This document shows, piece by piece, positions 8,509 through 16,635 of a stretch of DNA of 64,000 nucleotides. Position 1 is the first letter of the stretch; each line of letters begins with the position of its first letter. Source of the DNA: an uncultured Acidocella sp. (GTDB lineage Bacteria > Pseudomonadota > Alphaproteobacteria > Acetobacterales > Acetobacteraceae); contig NZ_CAMIIE010000012.1 in NCBI RefSeq assembly GCF_946222605.1, positions 1-64,000 on the forward strand. The letters are read 5' to 3'. A program made the translations under genes and the position numbers. The notes under the pieces are model-generated. The model did not search any database. It saw nothing but the letters and a program-made list of their open reading frames with translations, and had not been told where the DNA came from.

Positions 8509-9571
8509 CAATCTGCTGGATGGCACCTTCTCCGGCGTGCAGTTCCAGGTCGGCGCGAATGAAGGCCAGACGCTGAATCTCTCGATCGGCAACACCTCCG
8601 CCACCAATATCGGCATGTACGCCACCGCGGCCGGGACCGCCTTCGCCGCCACCGGCACCTCCGCCTTCGGCGGCACCTCCTCCGCCGCTGTGACCGCCGC
8701 GGCGACCGGCGCATTTGGCAGCTCGACGGTGACGGTGAACGGCCCCACTGGCGGCTCCGGCACCTTCTCGACCACGAAGACCGAATCCGCCGCCAACATC
8801 GCGGCCGCGGCCACCAACATCGCCGGCAAGACCGGTGTGCAGGCCCAGGCGAGCAATGACTATACCTATGCCACCAATTTCGGCTCAAAAGGGCTGAAAT
8901 TCTCAATCGAGGCGTCTTCCGCCGCCGGTGCCGCGGGGACCGTGATCGGCGGGGCGATCTCGGTGAACGCCTCCAGCCTTTCGGGCGTCGTGTCGCAGAT
9001 CAACCAGCAGACCAGCACCAGCGGCATCGTCGCCTCCAGCGCCAGCGGCAAGCTGAATCTGAAGCAGCTGAATGGTCAGAATATCGTGTTCAAGACCGTC
9101 GGCACCACGGCGGCGGCGAGCGGCTCGCTGAAGACCACGACCGGCACGGCGGCCGCCATCGTCGCGAATGATGTGCAGCAAGGTCAGGTGCAGTTCCAGT
9201 CCAGCGCCGCCTTCAGCGTCAGCGGGTCCGCGAAGCTGGCCGGCGCTGCCTCGCTCACCTCGCTCGCCAGCATCAATGTCGGCACCACCACCGGCGCCAA
9301 TAATGCCATCAATGTCATCAAATACGCTCTGGCCGGCCTCAATAATCAGGGCGGTCAGCTGGGTGCGGTGCAGCAGCGCCTCACCGCCAACATCAATAAT
9401 CTGAACACCACCGCCACCAATGTCACCACCGCGCTCAGCGTCGTGCAGGATGCCAACATCCCGCAGGTGGCGAACAAGCTGACGCAGGCGACGATCCAGG
9501 CGCAGTCCGGCGTGGCGGCGCTCAAGAACTCGACCCAGCTGCAGCAGAGCTATCTCTCCCTGCTGCCGTAA
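8498..9571 (+). pseudogene. Flagellin, 5'-truncated (N-terminal domain missing)
   Basis: The frame opens just after a TAG at 8495 and flagellin-like sequence begins at INLLDGTFSGVQFQVGANEGQ, which is normally preceded by about 110-130 residues of D0/D1 helices. No ATG or ribosome site is present; the first possible start is a GTG at 8537. The remaining ~354 aa contain an alanine/threonine/serine-rich variable region and an intact C-terminal D1/D0 domain (NIPQVANKLTQATIQAQSGV...SYLSLLP). Without the N-terminal domain the product could be neither exported nor polymerised. It is followed by fliD. Confidence 0.85.
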
Positions 9572-9585
9572 TCGATTGGTTAACC

Positions 9586-9610
9586 TGGCCGGGGCAAATT
9601 GCCCCGGCCA
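9586..9610 (+). terminator. Hairpin after flagellin
   Basis: TGGCCGGGGC and GCCCCGGCCA pair perfectly (10 bp) around a 5-base loop, 14 bp after the flagellin stop. There is no clear T-tract, so it could either terminate or stabilise the flagellin mRNA 3' end. Confidence 0.5.
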
Positions 9611-9642
9611 ATTCCGTCTCAACCCGGCCATGAAGGTGAACG

Positions 9643-11031
9643 ATGTCGACCGTCTCCTCGCTCAGCTCCGCCGCGATCAACAGCAATATTTCCGCCGTCA
9701 CCAAAAGGCTGGAAGCGCCCATCACGTCGCTCGGCACCCAGGTTGCCGCGGACAAGGCGCTGATCTCCGCCTGGGGCAGCATCAGCGGGGCGGTTTCCAG
9801 CCTCTCGGACAGCCTGGTTCACATCCAGAATATTTCCACCATCAATGCGCGCGCCGCCACCAGCAACAACACGCTGGTCGCCACCGCCACCGCCAATGCC
9901 AGCGCCGCCACCGGCACCTATAATCTCACCAGCATCAGCCTCGCCAAGGGGCAGGAGCTGTATTCCGGCCTGCTCGGCTCATCCCATGCCACGCTCTCCG
10001 GCGGCGCCGGGCAGCTCGCCTTCACCCTGGCCAGCGGCAAGAGCGAGACGATATCGCTCGGCTCCGGCAGCATGACGCTCAATGACATCGCCGCCGCCGT
10101 CAATAAACAGCATGGCGGGGTACAGGCCTCGGTGCTCAGCACCTCGGCCGGCGCGCGGCTGGTGTTCAACAGCAGCGCCACCGGCGCCAGCGCCGCCTTT
10201 TCCGTCTCCGGCACCGGCGCGCTGGCGCAATTCGCCTATAGCAGCGCCAGCCCGGGCAGCGAGATCAAGGCGCAGAGCGCGGTGAACGCCAGCCTCAGCC
10301 TCAACGGCATCCCCATCACCAGCGCCAGCAACAGCCTGGGCAGCGCCATCGCCGGCGTCACCATTTCCCTCGCCGGCTCCGGCAATGCCAGCGTTTCGGT
10401 CAGCTCCTCGCCCACCGCCTTGTCCGGCAGCGTGCTCGATGTCGCCAACAGCCTCAACACCGCCCTGTCCGCGATCAGCGCCGAGACCAAATATGTCGGC
10501 ACCGCCAGCAGCACCGCCGCCTCCTCCGGTTCCGCGAAATCCGGCGTGCTGCTTGGCAATTTCTCCGCCGCCAATCTGAAAAACCAGCTGATGAACGCGG
10601 TCAGCTCGCTGGAATCAAGCGGGCTGAGCGCCGCGGCGATCGGGCTGACCCTGACCAGCGCCGGCACGGTGAGCTTCAGCAGCACCGCCTTCTCCTCAGC
10701 CTTCAGCAAAAACCCGTCCGCGGTGCAGACGCTGGTTTCAAAGCTCTATACCAGCCTGGACAATCTCACCACGGGCGCCATCGGCGCCGCCGCCTCCAGC
10801 GCCACCGGCGCCAGCAGCATCACCGGCTTCATCAGCGCGCAGACCTCCTCGCTGAACGACGCGATCAATTCGATCCAGCAGCAGATCACCCTGATCAGTA
10901 AACAAGCCTCCGCCACCATCACCGAGCTGCAGAAACAATATACGGCCGCCGAAACCTCGGCCAGTTCCGCCAGCGTCACCCAGGCCTATCTCAGCATCTT
11001 CCTCGGCAATAATTCTTCGAGCTCGGGCTAA
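9643..11031 (+). CDS. fliD: Flagellar filament cap protein FliD (HAP2)
   Basis: 462 aa. The N-terminal region (VTKRLEAPITSLGTQVAADKALISAWGSISGAVSSL) and the following TATANASAATGTYNL segment match FliD_N. The C-terminal coiled-coil region (SLNDAINSIQQQITLISKQASATITELQKQYTAAE) matches FliD_C. The middle is serine/alanine/glycine-rich and variable. FliD caps the growing filament and folds exported flagellin. The gene lies between flagellin and fliS, the usual order. The composition resembles the neighbouring flagellin, which is common for exported flagellar proteins. Confidence 0.9.
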   Translation: MSTVSSLSSAAINSNISAVTKRLEAPITSLGTQVAADKALISAWGSISGAVSSLSDSLVHIQNISTINARAATSNNTLVATATANASAATGTYNLTSISLAKGQELYSGLLGSSHATLSGGAGQLAFTLASGKSETISLGSGSMTLNDIAAAVNKQHGGVQASVLSTSAGARLVFNSSATGASAAFSVSGTGALAQFAYSSASPGSEIKAQSAVNASLSLNGIPITSASNSLGSAIAGVTISLAGSGNASVSVSSSPTALSGSVLDVANSLNTALSAISAETKYVGTASSTAASSGSAKSGVLLGNFSAANLKNQLMNAVSSLESSGLSAAAIGLTLTSAGTVSFSSTAFSSAFSKNPSAVQTLVSKLYTSLDNLTTGAIGAAASSATGASSITGFISAQTSSLNDAINSIQQQITLISKQASATITELQKQYTAAETSASSASVTQAYLSIFLGNNSSSSG

Positions 11032-11034
11032 ACC

Positions 11035-11427
11035 ATGAACGAGTTGAGCATGGATGCAATCAATATCACTTACCGCGCGGCGATGTTTGACGGGCCGCCC
11101 GGCATCCATTGGCTGCGGCCCGGCTGGCGGGCATTGCGCCAATATGGCCGCCGGGCGCGCCTGGCCATCGAGGAAGCCGACCAGCCGACCAAGGCGCTGA
11201 TGATTGCCCGCGCGGATGAGCTACTGACCCTGCTCAGCGGCGTGCTGGATACGCAGGAGGGCAGCACGCTCGGCCCGGCCTTGATGACCATCTATGCCGC
11301 CTTGCGCTTCACCTTGCTGCGCGCCAATGCGGAAAACAGCCTGGAGGCGCTGCGGGATTTCGACGCCGCCTTGTCCCTGCTCGACAGTGAGATGACCAAC
11401 CAGCCCGAAAGCGTGGTGGCCGCATGA
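11035..11427 (+). CDS. fliS: FliS-like flagellar export chaperone
   Basis: 130 aa, predicted all-helical, with the FliS-like pattern of a helix ending in LLSGVLDTQEG and then MTIYAALRFTLLRAN and a short terminal helix. Identity to classical FliS is low, and the assignment leans on position three bases after fliD and before flgM. FliS binds the flagellin C-terminus in the cytoplasm and prevents premature polymerisation. The start could also be the ATG at 11050. The end overlaps flgM by four bases. Confidence 0.75.
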   Translation: MNELSMDAINITYRAAMFDGPPGIHWLRPGWRALRQYGRRARLAIEEADQPTKALMIARADELLTLLSGVLDTQEGSTLGPALMTIYAALRFTLLRANAENSLEALRDFDAALSLLDSEMTNQPESVVAA

Positions 11428-11732
11428 CCAGCCGAATCCAATCCTACAGCCCGCAAGGCACGGATGCCGCCGCCAGCCCGCCGGTGCAAACCGCCAAGCC
11501 GGAAAGCGCTGCCGCCACCGCCAGCCCGCAAACGGCGCAGACCGACAGCGTCACCCTCAGCGAAGCCGCACAGACCGGCACCGCCTTGCTCACCGCCGCC
11601 CGCACCTCCAGCGGTATCGACCAGGCCAACGTGACCGCCATCCGCCAGGCGCTGGCCAATGGCACCTATAATGTCTCACCGGAAACACTCGCCCAGGCCA
11701 TCTCCACCGTGCTGAACGAGACCGGCTCGTGA
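11424..11732 (+). CDS. flgM: Anti-sigma-28 factor FlgM
   Basis: 102 aa with a disordered, proline/alanine/threonine-rich N-terminal half and a C-terminal FlgM domain (DSVTLSEAAQ, then IDQANVTAIRQALANGTYNV followed by the helix PETLAQAISTVL). FlgM binds the flagellar sigma factor FliA until the hook is complete and FlgM is exported. The start overlaps fliS (ATGA) and the stop overlaps the GTG start of the following FlgN-like gene, so the three are translationally coupled. No fliA gene is in the window. Confidence 0.85.
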   Translation: MTSRIQSYSPQGTDAAASPPVQTAKPESAAATASPQTAQTDSVTLSEAAQTGTALLTAARTSSGIDQANVTAIRQALANGTYNVSPETLAQAISTVLNETGS

Positions 11733-12202
11733 GTGTCTCGGGGCAATTCCGGCCGGTGGAACTGCCGCCTCTGCTCAGCGAAAAGGCGAGCATCAGCGTC
11801 ATTCTGCAAGATGGGCTGGCGCTGGTCGAGGATCTGAGCGCCAAGCTGCAACGGCTGGACCAGCTGATGCTGAGCGGCAAGCCGAACGAAATCTCCCAGG
11901 AAGCGGCGCTGCTGGAGCAGGCGCTGAACCATGCCGCGCCCGCCTTCGCGGATATCGCGACGATGATGGGGCATCTCGGCGCCGCCAATCTCGCCGCCGC
12001 CGCCATCCAGCTGCGCGAGGCCGAGCAGAGCGAGGCCGCCCGCCTGGCCGAGGCGCTGCGCGGCGCGCTGGGGCGCTTCGCCAAACGCTCCGCCGCCGCC
12101 AACCGGCGCGCTCAGCAGCTCAATAAAGGGCTGAGCGCGGCATTGCGCAGCCTGCAGGCCTTGGGCATGGCGGAGGCCGGGCGGCTGATCGCCGAAGCCT
12201 GA
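11729..12202 (+). CDS. flgN: FlgN-like flagellar export chaperone
   Basis: 157 aa from a GTG start that overlaps the flgM stop. It is almost entirely helical (LLSEKASISVILQDGLALVEDLSAKLQRLDQL...), consistent with a FlgN-type chaperone for hook-associated proteins FlgK and FlgL. Sequence motifs for this family are weak, so the call rests mostly on the flgM-flgN order and helical character. It is the last gene of the fliD-fliS-flgM-flgN run and is followed by a structured repeat. Confidence 0.7.
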   Translation: MSVSGQFRPVELPPLLSEKASISVILQDGLALVEDLSAKLQRLDQLMLSGKPNEISQEAALLEQALNHAAPAFADIATMMGHLGAANLAAAAIQLREAEQSEAARLAEALRGALGRFAKRSAAANRRAQQLNKGLSAALRSLQALGMAEAGRLIAEA

Positions 12203-12223
12203 AAACAACATATTGAAAAATTT

Positions 12224-12354
12224 GCAAAGTTTTTGGGGGTGTGGGGAGTTTTTTCAAAAAGTCCCCACGAAGGTTGGGGGTGGTGGCAACGAATGTGCCA
12301 CCACCCCCAACCTCTTCGCCGCTTTTTTGTAAAAAAGCGGCACCAAAAAACGTT
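12224..12354. repeat. Three-hairpin repeat cassette, copy B
   Basis: Same architecture as the unit at 4501: left arm AAAGTTTTTGGGG, then hairpin 1 at 12241-12268 (two mismatches), hairpin 2 at 12271-12288/12296-12313 (18 bp perfect, 7-base loop) and hairpin 3 at 12318-12328/12331-12341. The hairpin 2 sequence differs strongly from copy A, yet pairing is perfect in both. The right arm is degenerate (CCAAAAAACGTTT). It sits between the flagellar operon end and the rpmE terminator. Confidence 0.85.
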
Positions 12355-12361
12355 TGGCATT

Positions 12362-12390
12362 AAAAAAGCCGCCCGTTGGGCGGCTTTTTC
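12362..12390. terminator. Bidirectional intrinsic terminator, rpmE side
   Basis: GCCGCCC/GGGCGGC with a 3-base loop (12368-12384) is flanked by A6 on the left and T5 on the right, so it works on either strand. It lies 23 bp beyond the rpmE stop on the minus strand. Confidence 0.85.
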
Positions 12391-12413
12391 GTAAGCGCTC
12401 CTCGCGAGTACGC

Positions 12414-12641
12414 TTACGCCTTGCGGGTGCCGATCCCAGCGAAGCGCTTGTTGAACTTCGCGACCTGGCCGCCCGTGTCCATCACGCGCTGCACGCCGGT
12501 CCAGGCCGGGTGGGACTTCGGATCGATGTCCAGACGCAATGTCTCGCCCGCGACGCCCATGCAGGAGCGGGTCTTGTATTCGGTCCCATCGGTCATGATG
12601 ATGGTGACCTCGTGATAGTCCGGATGAATGTTGGCTTTCAC
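12414..12641 (-). CDS. rpmE: 50S ribosomal protein L31
   Basis: 75 aa, GTG start at 12641 with GGAG eight bases upstream. MKANIHPDYHEVTIIMTDGTEYKTRS, the WTGVQRVMDTGGQVAKFNKRF segment and the length identify bL31. It is the C-minus type: the zinc-binding Cys set of classical L31 is absent and only a single cysteine (Cys27) is seen. Transcribed alone, with its own terminator downstream. Confidence 0.97.
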   Translation of the reverse strand: MKANIHPDYHEVTIIMTDGTEYKTRSCMGVAGETLRLDIDPKSHPAWTGVQRVMDTGGQVAKFNKRFAGIGTRKA

Positions 12642-12700
12642 CGTGTAAACTCCATACGAAAAAGCCGCCGATCCCGACCGGCAGCGAGGAAGGCCCGGCT

Positions 12701-13603
12701 TTACGCTGGCACGGCGGCGGATGCAAGGGCCGATCGCGCGAATCTGCCCGCCTGGGCCAGGGCTTCGCGCGCTTCGGGGAGGAAACTCTGGCTGATCTGC
12801 CAGACATGCGGCAGACCCGGCCAGATTGACAGCTCCACCTCGCCCCCGGCCTGCCGCACCTTCGCCGCCAGGCGGGTGGAATCATCCAGCAAGATCTCGC
12901 TATCGGAGACCTGGACCAGCATCGGCGGCAAGCCGTGCAGATCCCCATAAAGCGGCGAGGCCAGCGGGTTGCGGGCGGAGGCCTTGCCCAGATAATGGCT
13001 GGCCGCCTCCTCGATGCGATGGCCGATCAGCATGGCATCGCGCTTGGCGTTGGTTTTCACCGAGGCGCCGGTGGCGGCCAGATCTGTCCAGGGCGAGAAC
13101 AGCACCAGGCCAGCGGGCAGCGCCAGCCCGGCCTCGCGCGCCGCCAGCATCAAGGCCAGCGCCAGCCCGCCCCCGGCCGAGTCCCCCGCCACCATCAGGT
13201 GCCGTGCCCCATGCGCCGCCAGCAGCCCGCGATAGGCGGCCAGCGCATCCTCCACCGCCGCCGGAAACGGATGCTCCGGCGCCAGCCGGTAATCCGGAGC
13301 GAAGACCGAGAAGCCAAGCCGGGCAAAGCCGCCGGTGATCGGCCGGTGCGTGGCCGGTGAGCAGGCAAAATAACCGCCCCCGTGCAGATACAGCATCACC
13401 CGCCCGGCATGGCCCGGCTGGCGCGCCCATTCGCCCGGCACGCCCCCCTCCTGCGCCGCGGTAAAGGCCACCCCCGGCACCGCTTGCGGCGGACGCCGGC
13501 TAAAGGCGGCCCGCGCCTGCTGCGGCGTGAAGGCGCGCGCCAGCTTGCGCTTGACGAAGACGCGCAACAGCGGGTTGACCAGATAAGACTGCCAGCTGGG
13601 CAT
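12701..13603 (-). CDS. Alpha/beta hydrolase, hormone-sensitive-lipase (HSL) family esterase
   Basis: 300 aa from the ATG at 13603, preferred because GGAG lies nine bases upstream; an upstream GTG at 13621 has none. The oxyanion-hole motif HGGGYF and nucleophile elbow GDSAGGG are clear. A YRLAPEHPFPAAVEDA segment is typical of HSL esterases. The acid is probably the aspartate of SDSEILLDD, and the catalytic histidine lies in LPHVW. It is likely a cytoplasmic carboxylesterase for short acyl esters; the natural substrate is unknown. Monocistronic, between rpmE and cidA. Confidence 0.9.
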   Translation of the reverse strand: MPSWQSYLVNPLLRVFVKRKLARAFTPQQARAAFSRRPPQAVPGVAFTAAQEGGVPGEWARQPGHAGRVMLYLHGGGYFACSPATHRPITGGFARLGFSVFAPDYRLAPEHPFPAAVEDALAAYRGLLAAHGARHLMVAGDSAGGGLALALMLAAREAGLALPAGLVLFSPWTDLAATGASVKTNAKRDAMLIGHRIEEAASHYLGKASARNPLASPLYGDLHGLPPMLVQVSDSEILLDDSTRLAAKVRQAGGEVELSIWPGLPHVWQISQSFLPEAREALAQAGRFARSALASAAVPA

Positions 13604-13697
13604 GGTTTTTGGCTCCGTCACGGTTTAGGCAAGCGGTGGCATCGCATTGCAACATGGCCCTGGCGCGGCCGTCCGCCAAGGCGTTGGGAGAGCTTAA

Positions 13698-14054
13698 ATG
13701 GTCAGAGCACTGACAATACTGGTTTTCTACCAGCTGGTGGGCACCATCATCCAGCAAGGGCTGGGGCTGCCGGTGCCGGGGCCGGTGATCGGGCTGATCC
13801 TGGCGCTGGCCTGGTTTCTGAAATTCGGGCCGCCGAGCGAGGAGCTGCGCCAGACCGCCCAGGGGCTGCTGAAATATCTCGGCCTGCTCTTCGTCCCCGC
13901 CGGGGTGGGCATCGTCAATGAATTCGCGGCCTTGCGGGAAAATGCTTTGGCCATTCTGGTCGCCATCGCCGTCTCCACCACGCTGGGGCTGCTGGTGACC
14001 GGGGTTACCATGCAATGGTTCCTCACCCGGCGCGAGGCCAAGCCCCATGCATAA
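13698..14054 (+). CDS. CidA/LrgA family membrane protein
   Basis: 118 aa with four hydrophobic segments and the family pattern GLPVPGPVIGLIL followed by LFVPAGVGIV. A GGGAG site precedes the ATG. The eight-base overlap with the next gene, a CidB/LrgB homologue, shows a two-gene operon. In this family the small subunit is described as holin-like, and some pairs (PftAB in Bacillus, PLGG1 in plants) transport pyruvate or glycolate/glycerate; which role applies here is not visible. Confidence 0.9.
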   Translation: MVRALTILVFYQLVGTIIQQGLGLPVPGPVIGLILALAWFLKFGPPSEELRQTAQGLLKYLGLLFVPAGVGIVNEFAALRENALAILVAIAVSTTLGLLVTGVTMQWFLTRREAKPHA

Positions 14055-14781
14055 GCTGCTGCCGCTGCCGTTCTTTCATGTCTGGGTCTATCTGCAGACG
14101 CAGCCGCTGCTCGGCCTGGCCGCCACGCTCTGCGCCTGGGAAGTGGCCGCCCTGCTGGACCAGCGCGCCGGCCACAAGGCCTACAGCAACCCGACCGTGC
14201 TGGCGGTGGCGATGCTGGTGGCTGCCTTGCTGCTCACCGGCACCAGCTACCAGACCTATTTCTCCGGCGCGGTCTATATCCATTTCCTGCTCGGCCCCGC
14301 CACCGTGGCGCTGGCGGTGCCGATGTATGCCAACTGGCCGGCCATCCGCCGCAATTTCGTGCCGATCCTGGTCTCGCTCGGCGCCGGCTCGCTGGTGGCT
14401 TCCCTGTCCGCGATGCTCATCGCCAAGGCGCTGGGGGCGCCGCATGAGGTGGTGATGTCGCTGGGGCCGAAATCCGTGACCACGCCGATCGCGATGGGCG
14501 TGGCGCAGCAGCTGGGCGGGCTGCCCGCCCTTACCGCCGTGTTCGTCATCATCACCGGGCTGTTCGGCACGTTGATCTGCGGGCCGCTCTACAAGGCGGC
14601 GCGGGTGCGGGCGTGGGAGGCGCAGGGTCTGGCGGCGGGGACGGCGGCGCATGGCATCGCCACCGCGCATATGATCCGGCTGAACGAAACCGCCGGCGCT
14701 TTTGGCGGGCTGGCGATCGGGCTGAACGGCATCGTCACCGCGATCATCGTGCCGCTGCTGGTGGCACTGCTGCCGCTTTAG
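14047..14781 (+). CDS. CidB/LrgB family membrane protein
   Basis: 244 aa with seven or so hydrophobic segments. The conserved LGPATVALAVPMY and LGPKSVTTPIAMGVA motifs, and the later HGIATAHMI, are hallmarks of LrgB/CidB. It pairs with the CidA-like gene, overlapping it by eight bases. The pair is either a murein-hydrolase-control holin system or, as shown for several homologues, a small organic acid exporter. A short hairpin repeat follows at 14794. Confidence 0.92.
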   Translation: MHKLLPLPFFHVWVYLQTQPLLGLAATLCAWEVAALLDQRAGHKAYSNPTVLAVAMLVAALLLTGTSYQTYFSGAVYIHFLLGPATVALAVPMYANWPAIRRNFVPILVSLGAGSLVASLSAMLIAKALGAPHEVVMSLGPKSVTTPIAMGVAQQLGGLPALTAVFVIITGLFGTLICGPLYKAARVRAWEAQGLAAGTAAHGIATAHMIRLNETAGAFGGLAIGLNGIVTAIIVPLLVALLPL

Positions 14782-14793
14782 CAGGCGAAAGAC

Positions 14794-14838
14794 GTGGGGA
14801 CTTTTTGAAAAAAGTCCCCACACCCCCAAAAACGTTTA
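14794..14838. repeat. Shortened hairpin repeat (last hairpin plus right arm)
   Basis: GTGGGGACTTTTT/AAAAAGTCCCCAC (14794-14821) is followed by CCCCCAAAAACGTTTA, matching the third-hairpin-plus-right-arm part of the complete cassettes. It lies 12 bp after the lrgB-like stop and would serve as its terminator. Confidence 0.75.
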
Positions 14839-14901
14839 TAAATTTTTTGCTTGTACATCGCCGGACTGGTATCGAAACGATTTCGCGCCTAGGTTGCGAT
14901 C

Positions 14902-15960
14902 ATGCAACGGATGCGACGCCTAGATGGTGTGCGCGGCCTGCTGGCGATGTATGTGCTGCTCAGCCACGCCCTGCCGCTGACCACCGCCCCCCTCTGGGCG
15001 CAACGCCTGTTCGCCCATGGCCAGGCGGCGGTGGAGCTGTTCTTCGCCCTCAGCGGGCTGGTGATCGCCGGCGCGCTGGAGCAGCATGGCGGGCGTTTCT
15101 GGCCCTTCATCCAGGTCCGCGCCCGCCGGCTGCTGCCGGTCTATCTCCTGGTGCTGGGCGCCGCGGTCAGCATCGAAGCCCTGGGCGATCCGCTCTCCGC
15201 CCTGCCCTGGACCGGCATGGCGGCGCGCGAGATCGTCTCCCCCGGCCTGCCGCAGCCGCTCTGGGCGCATTTATTGGCGCATCTCACCTTGCTGCACGGG
15301 CTGATCCCCGACAGGCTGCTGCCTTATGGCTGGGTGACCTTGCTCGGCCCGGCCTGGTCACTCTCCACCGAATGGCAGTTCTATCTGTTGATCGGCCTCG
15401 CCGCGCCGAAAAAGCTGGGCGGGCTGGCGGCGCTGCTGCTGGGGGGGACGCTGCTCTATGCGCTGCTGCCGGCACACACCGAATTCTCCCGCGCCTTCCT
15501 GCCCGCCCAGGCCGGCTGGTTCGCGCTCGGGCTGTGCAGCCGCATCTGGCTGCTCTCCGGCCGTGCGGCGCCGTTTCTCGCCTGCCTGGCCGGGCTCTGC
15601 CTGCTGGCGCTGCTGGGCACGCCGGAGCGCGCTTTTACCGCGTTGCTCTGGCTGGCGCTGATGCTGGCGCAGCGACAGCGCTGGGGGGCGCCTTTGGCCA
15701 ATCGCAGGCTGCTCTATCTCGGCGCCATCTCCTACCCGCTTTATCTGGTGAACGAGCCCACGGAGCGGCTGCTGGCGCTCTGGCTCGGCCCGGCTCTGGC
15801 CGCGCATCCGGGCTGGTTCAGCCTCGTTTTCCTGGCGCTGGCGGTGCTGGGCTCCTGCGGCCTCGCGGCGGCGCTGCATCACCTCGTCGAGCTGCCCTTT
15901 ATGCGACGGGATAAGAAAAAATTATTCCCTCTGGTTATTGCCCGCCCGGTCCGGGAATGA
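14902..15960 (+). CDS. Acyltransferase family 3 (OafA/YrhL type) membrane protein
   Basis: 352 aa with about ten hydrophobic segments. The N-terminus RRLDGVRGLLAMYVLLSHAL has the characteristic R-x10-H pattern of acyltransferase-3 enzymes, and VELFFALSGLVIAG and VRARRLLPVY are the other conserved blocks. Members O-acetylate or acylate cell-surface polysaccharides, lipids or peptidoglycan. No C-terminal SGNH domain is present. No obvious partner polysaccharide genes are adjacent, so the target is unknown. Ribosome site is weak. Confidence 0.9.
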   Translation: MQRMRRLDGVRGLLAMYVLLSHALPLTTAPLWAQRLFAHGQAAVELFFALSGLVIAGALEQHGGRFWPFIQVRARRLLPVYLLVLGAAVSIEALGDPLSALPWTGMAAREIVSPGLPQPLWAHLLAHLTLLHGLIPDRLLPYGWVTLLGPAWSLSTEWQFYLLIGLAAPKKLGGLAALLLGGTLLYALLPAHTEFSRAFLPAQAGWFALGLCSRIWLLSGRAAPFLACLAGLCLLALLGTPERAFTALLWLALMLAQRQRWGAPLANRRLLYLGAISYPLYLVNEPTERLLALWLGPALAAHPGWFSLVFLALAVLGSCGLAAALHHLVELPFMRRDKKKLFPLVIARPVRE

Positions 15961-15972
15961 CAGCATCGGGGC

Positions 15973-16635
15973 ATGGATTTCATCTTCATGCTCACCCGCC
16001 ACGACCGCACGGTGCCGGACTGCCTGGCGGTTCTGGACGAAATCGCCCCGCTCGGGCTGCGCCATATCGGCTTCAAGGATATCGGCGCGGATGCGGAGAC
16101 GCTGCGCACCCTGAATGCGCGGATCAAGGCGGCGGGGGCTGTCTCCTATCTCGAAGTCGTCGCCACCAGCCCACAAACCGCGCTGGACTCGGCGCGGATC
16201 GGCAAGGCGATCGGGGTGGACCGGCTGCTGGGCGGCACCGAGGTGGCGGCGACGCTGGCGCTGCTGGCGGGCACCGGCATCGGCTATTACCCCTTCCCCG
16301 GCACGCCCATCGGCCACCCCACCCGGCTCGGCGGCGATGCGGCGCTGGTGGAGGCGCATTGCGCCGATTTCGTCGCCCAGGGCTGCGCCGGGGCGGATCT
16401 GCTCGCCTACCGCGCCACCGAGGCCGATCCGCTCGCTTTGGTGCGCGCCGCGCGGCGCGGGCTGGGGACCAAAAAGCTGATCTGCGCCGGCGGGGTGGAC
16501 AGCCCCGCCCGCATCGCGGCCCTGCGCGATGCCGGGGCGGATGGCTTCACCGTCGGCTCCGCCGCCTTTGACGGCGCCTTCGCGCCGGGCGAAACTCTCG
16601 CCGGGCAGTTGCGAGCGATCATGTCATGCGTCTGA
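15973..16635 (+). CDS. TIM-barrel protein of unknown function
   Basis: 220 aa. The sequence has the alternating strand/helix pattern of a phosphate-binding TIM barrel (HIGFKDIGADAET; LICAGGVDSPARIAALRDAGADGFTVGSAAF), the last block resembling the phosphate-gripping loop of HisA/HisF, TrpF and related enzymes. Other recognisable points are VDRLLGGTEVA and GYYPFPGTPIGHP. I do not recognise a named family. It starts 12 bp after the acyltransferase and overlaps the downstream SDR gene by ten bases, which suggests both act on one metabolite. Confidence 0.65.
   Translation: MDFIFMLTRHDRTVPDCLAVLDEIAPLGLRHIGFKDIGADAETLRTLNARIKAAGAVSYLEVVATSPQTALDSARIGKAIGVDRLLGGTEVAATLALLAGTGIGYYPFPGTPIGHPTRLGGDAALVEAHCADFVAQGCAGADLLAYRATEADPLALVRAARRGLGTKKLICAGGVDSPARIAALRDAGADGFTVGSAAFDGAFAPGETLAGQLRAIMSCV

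Noticed and set aside
8537..9571. Flagellin read as an intact gene from the GTG at 8537
   Set aside because: There is no ribosome site, and homology begins upstream of the GTG in the middle of the flagellin fold, so the gene lacks its N-terminal domain.
12112..12948. Minus-strand frame joining the esterase antisense, rpmE region and repeat
   Set aside because: It runs through a terminator, a repeat and rpmE in another frame and has no coding character.
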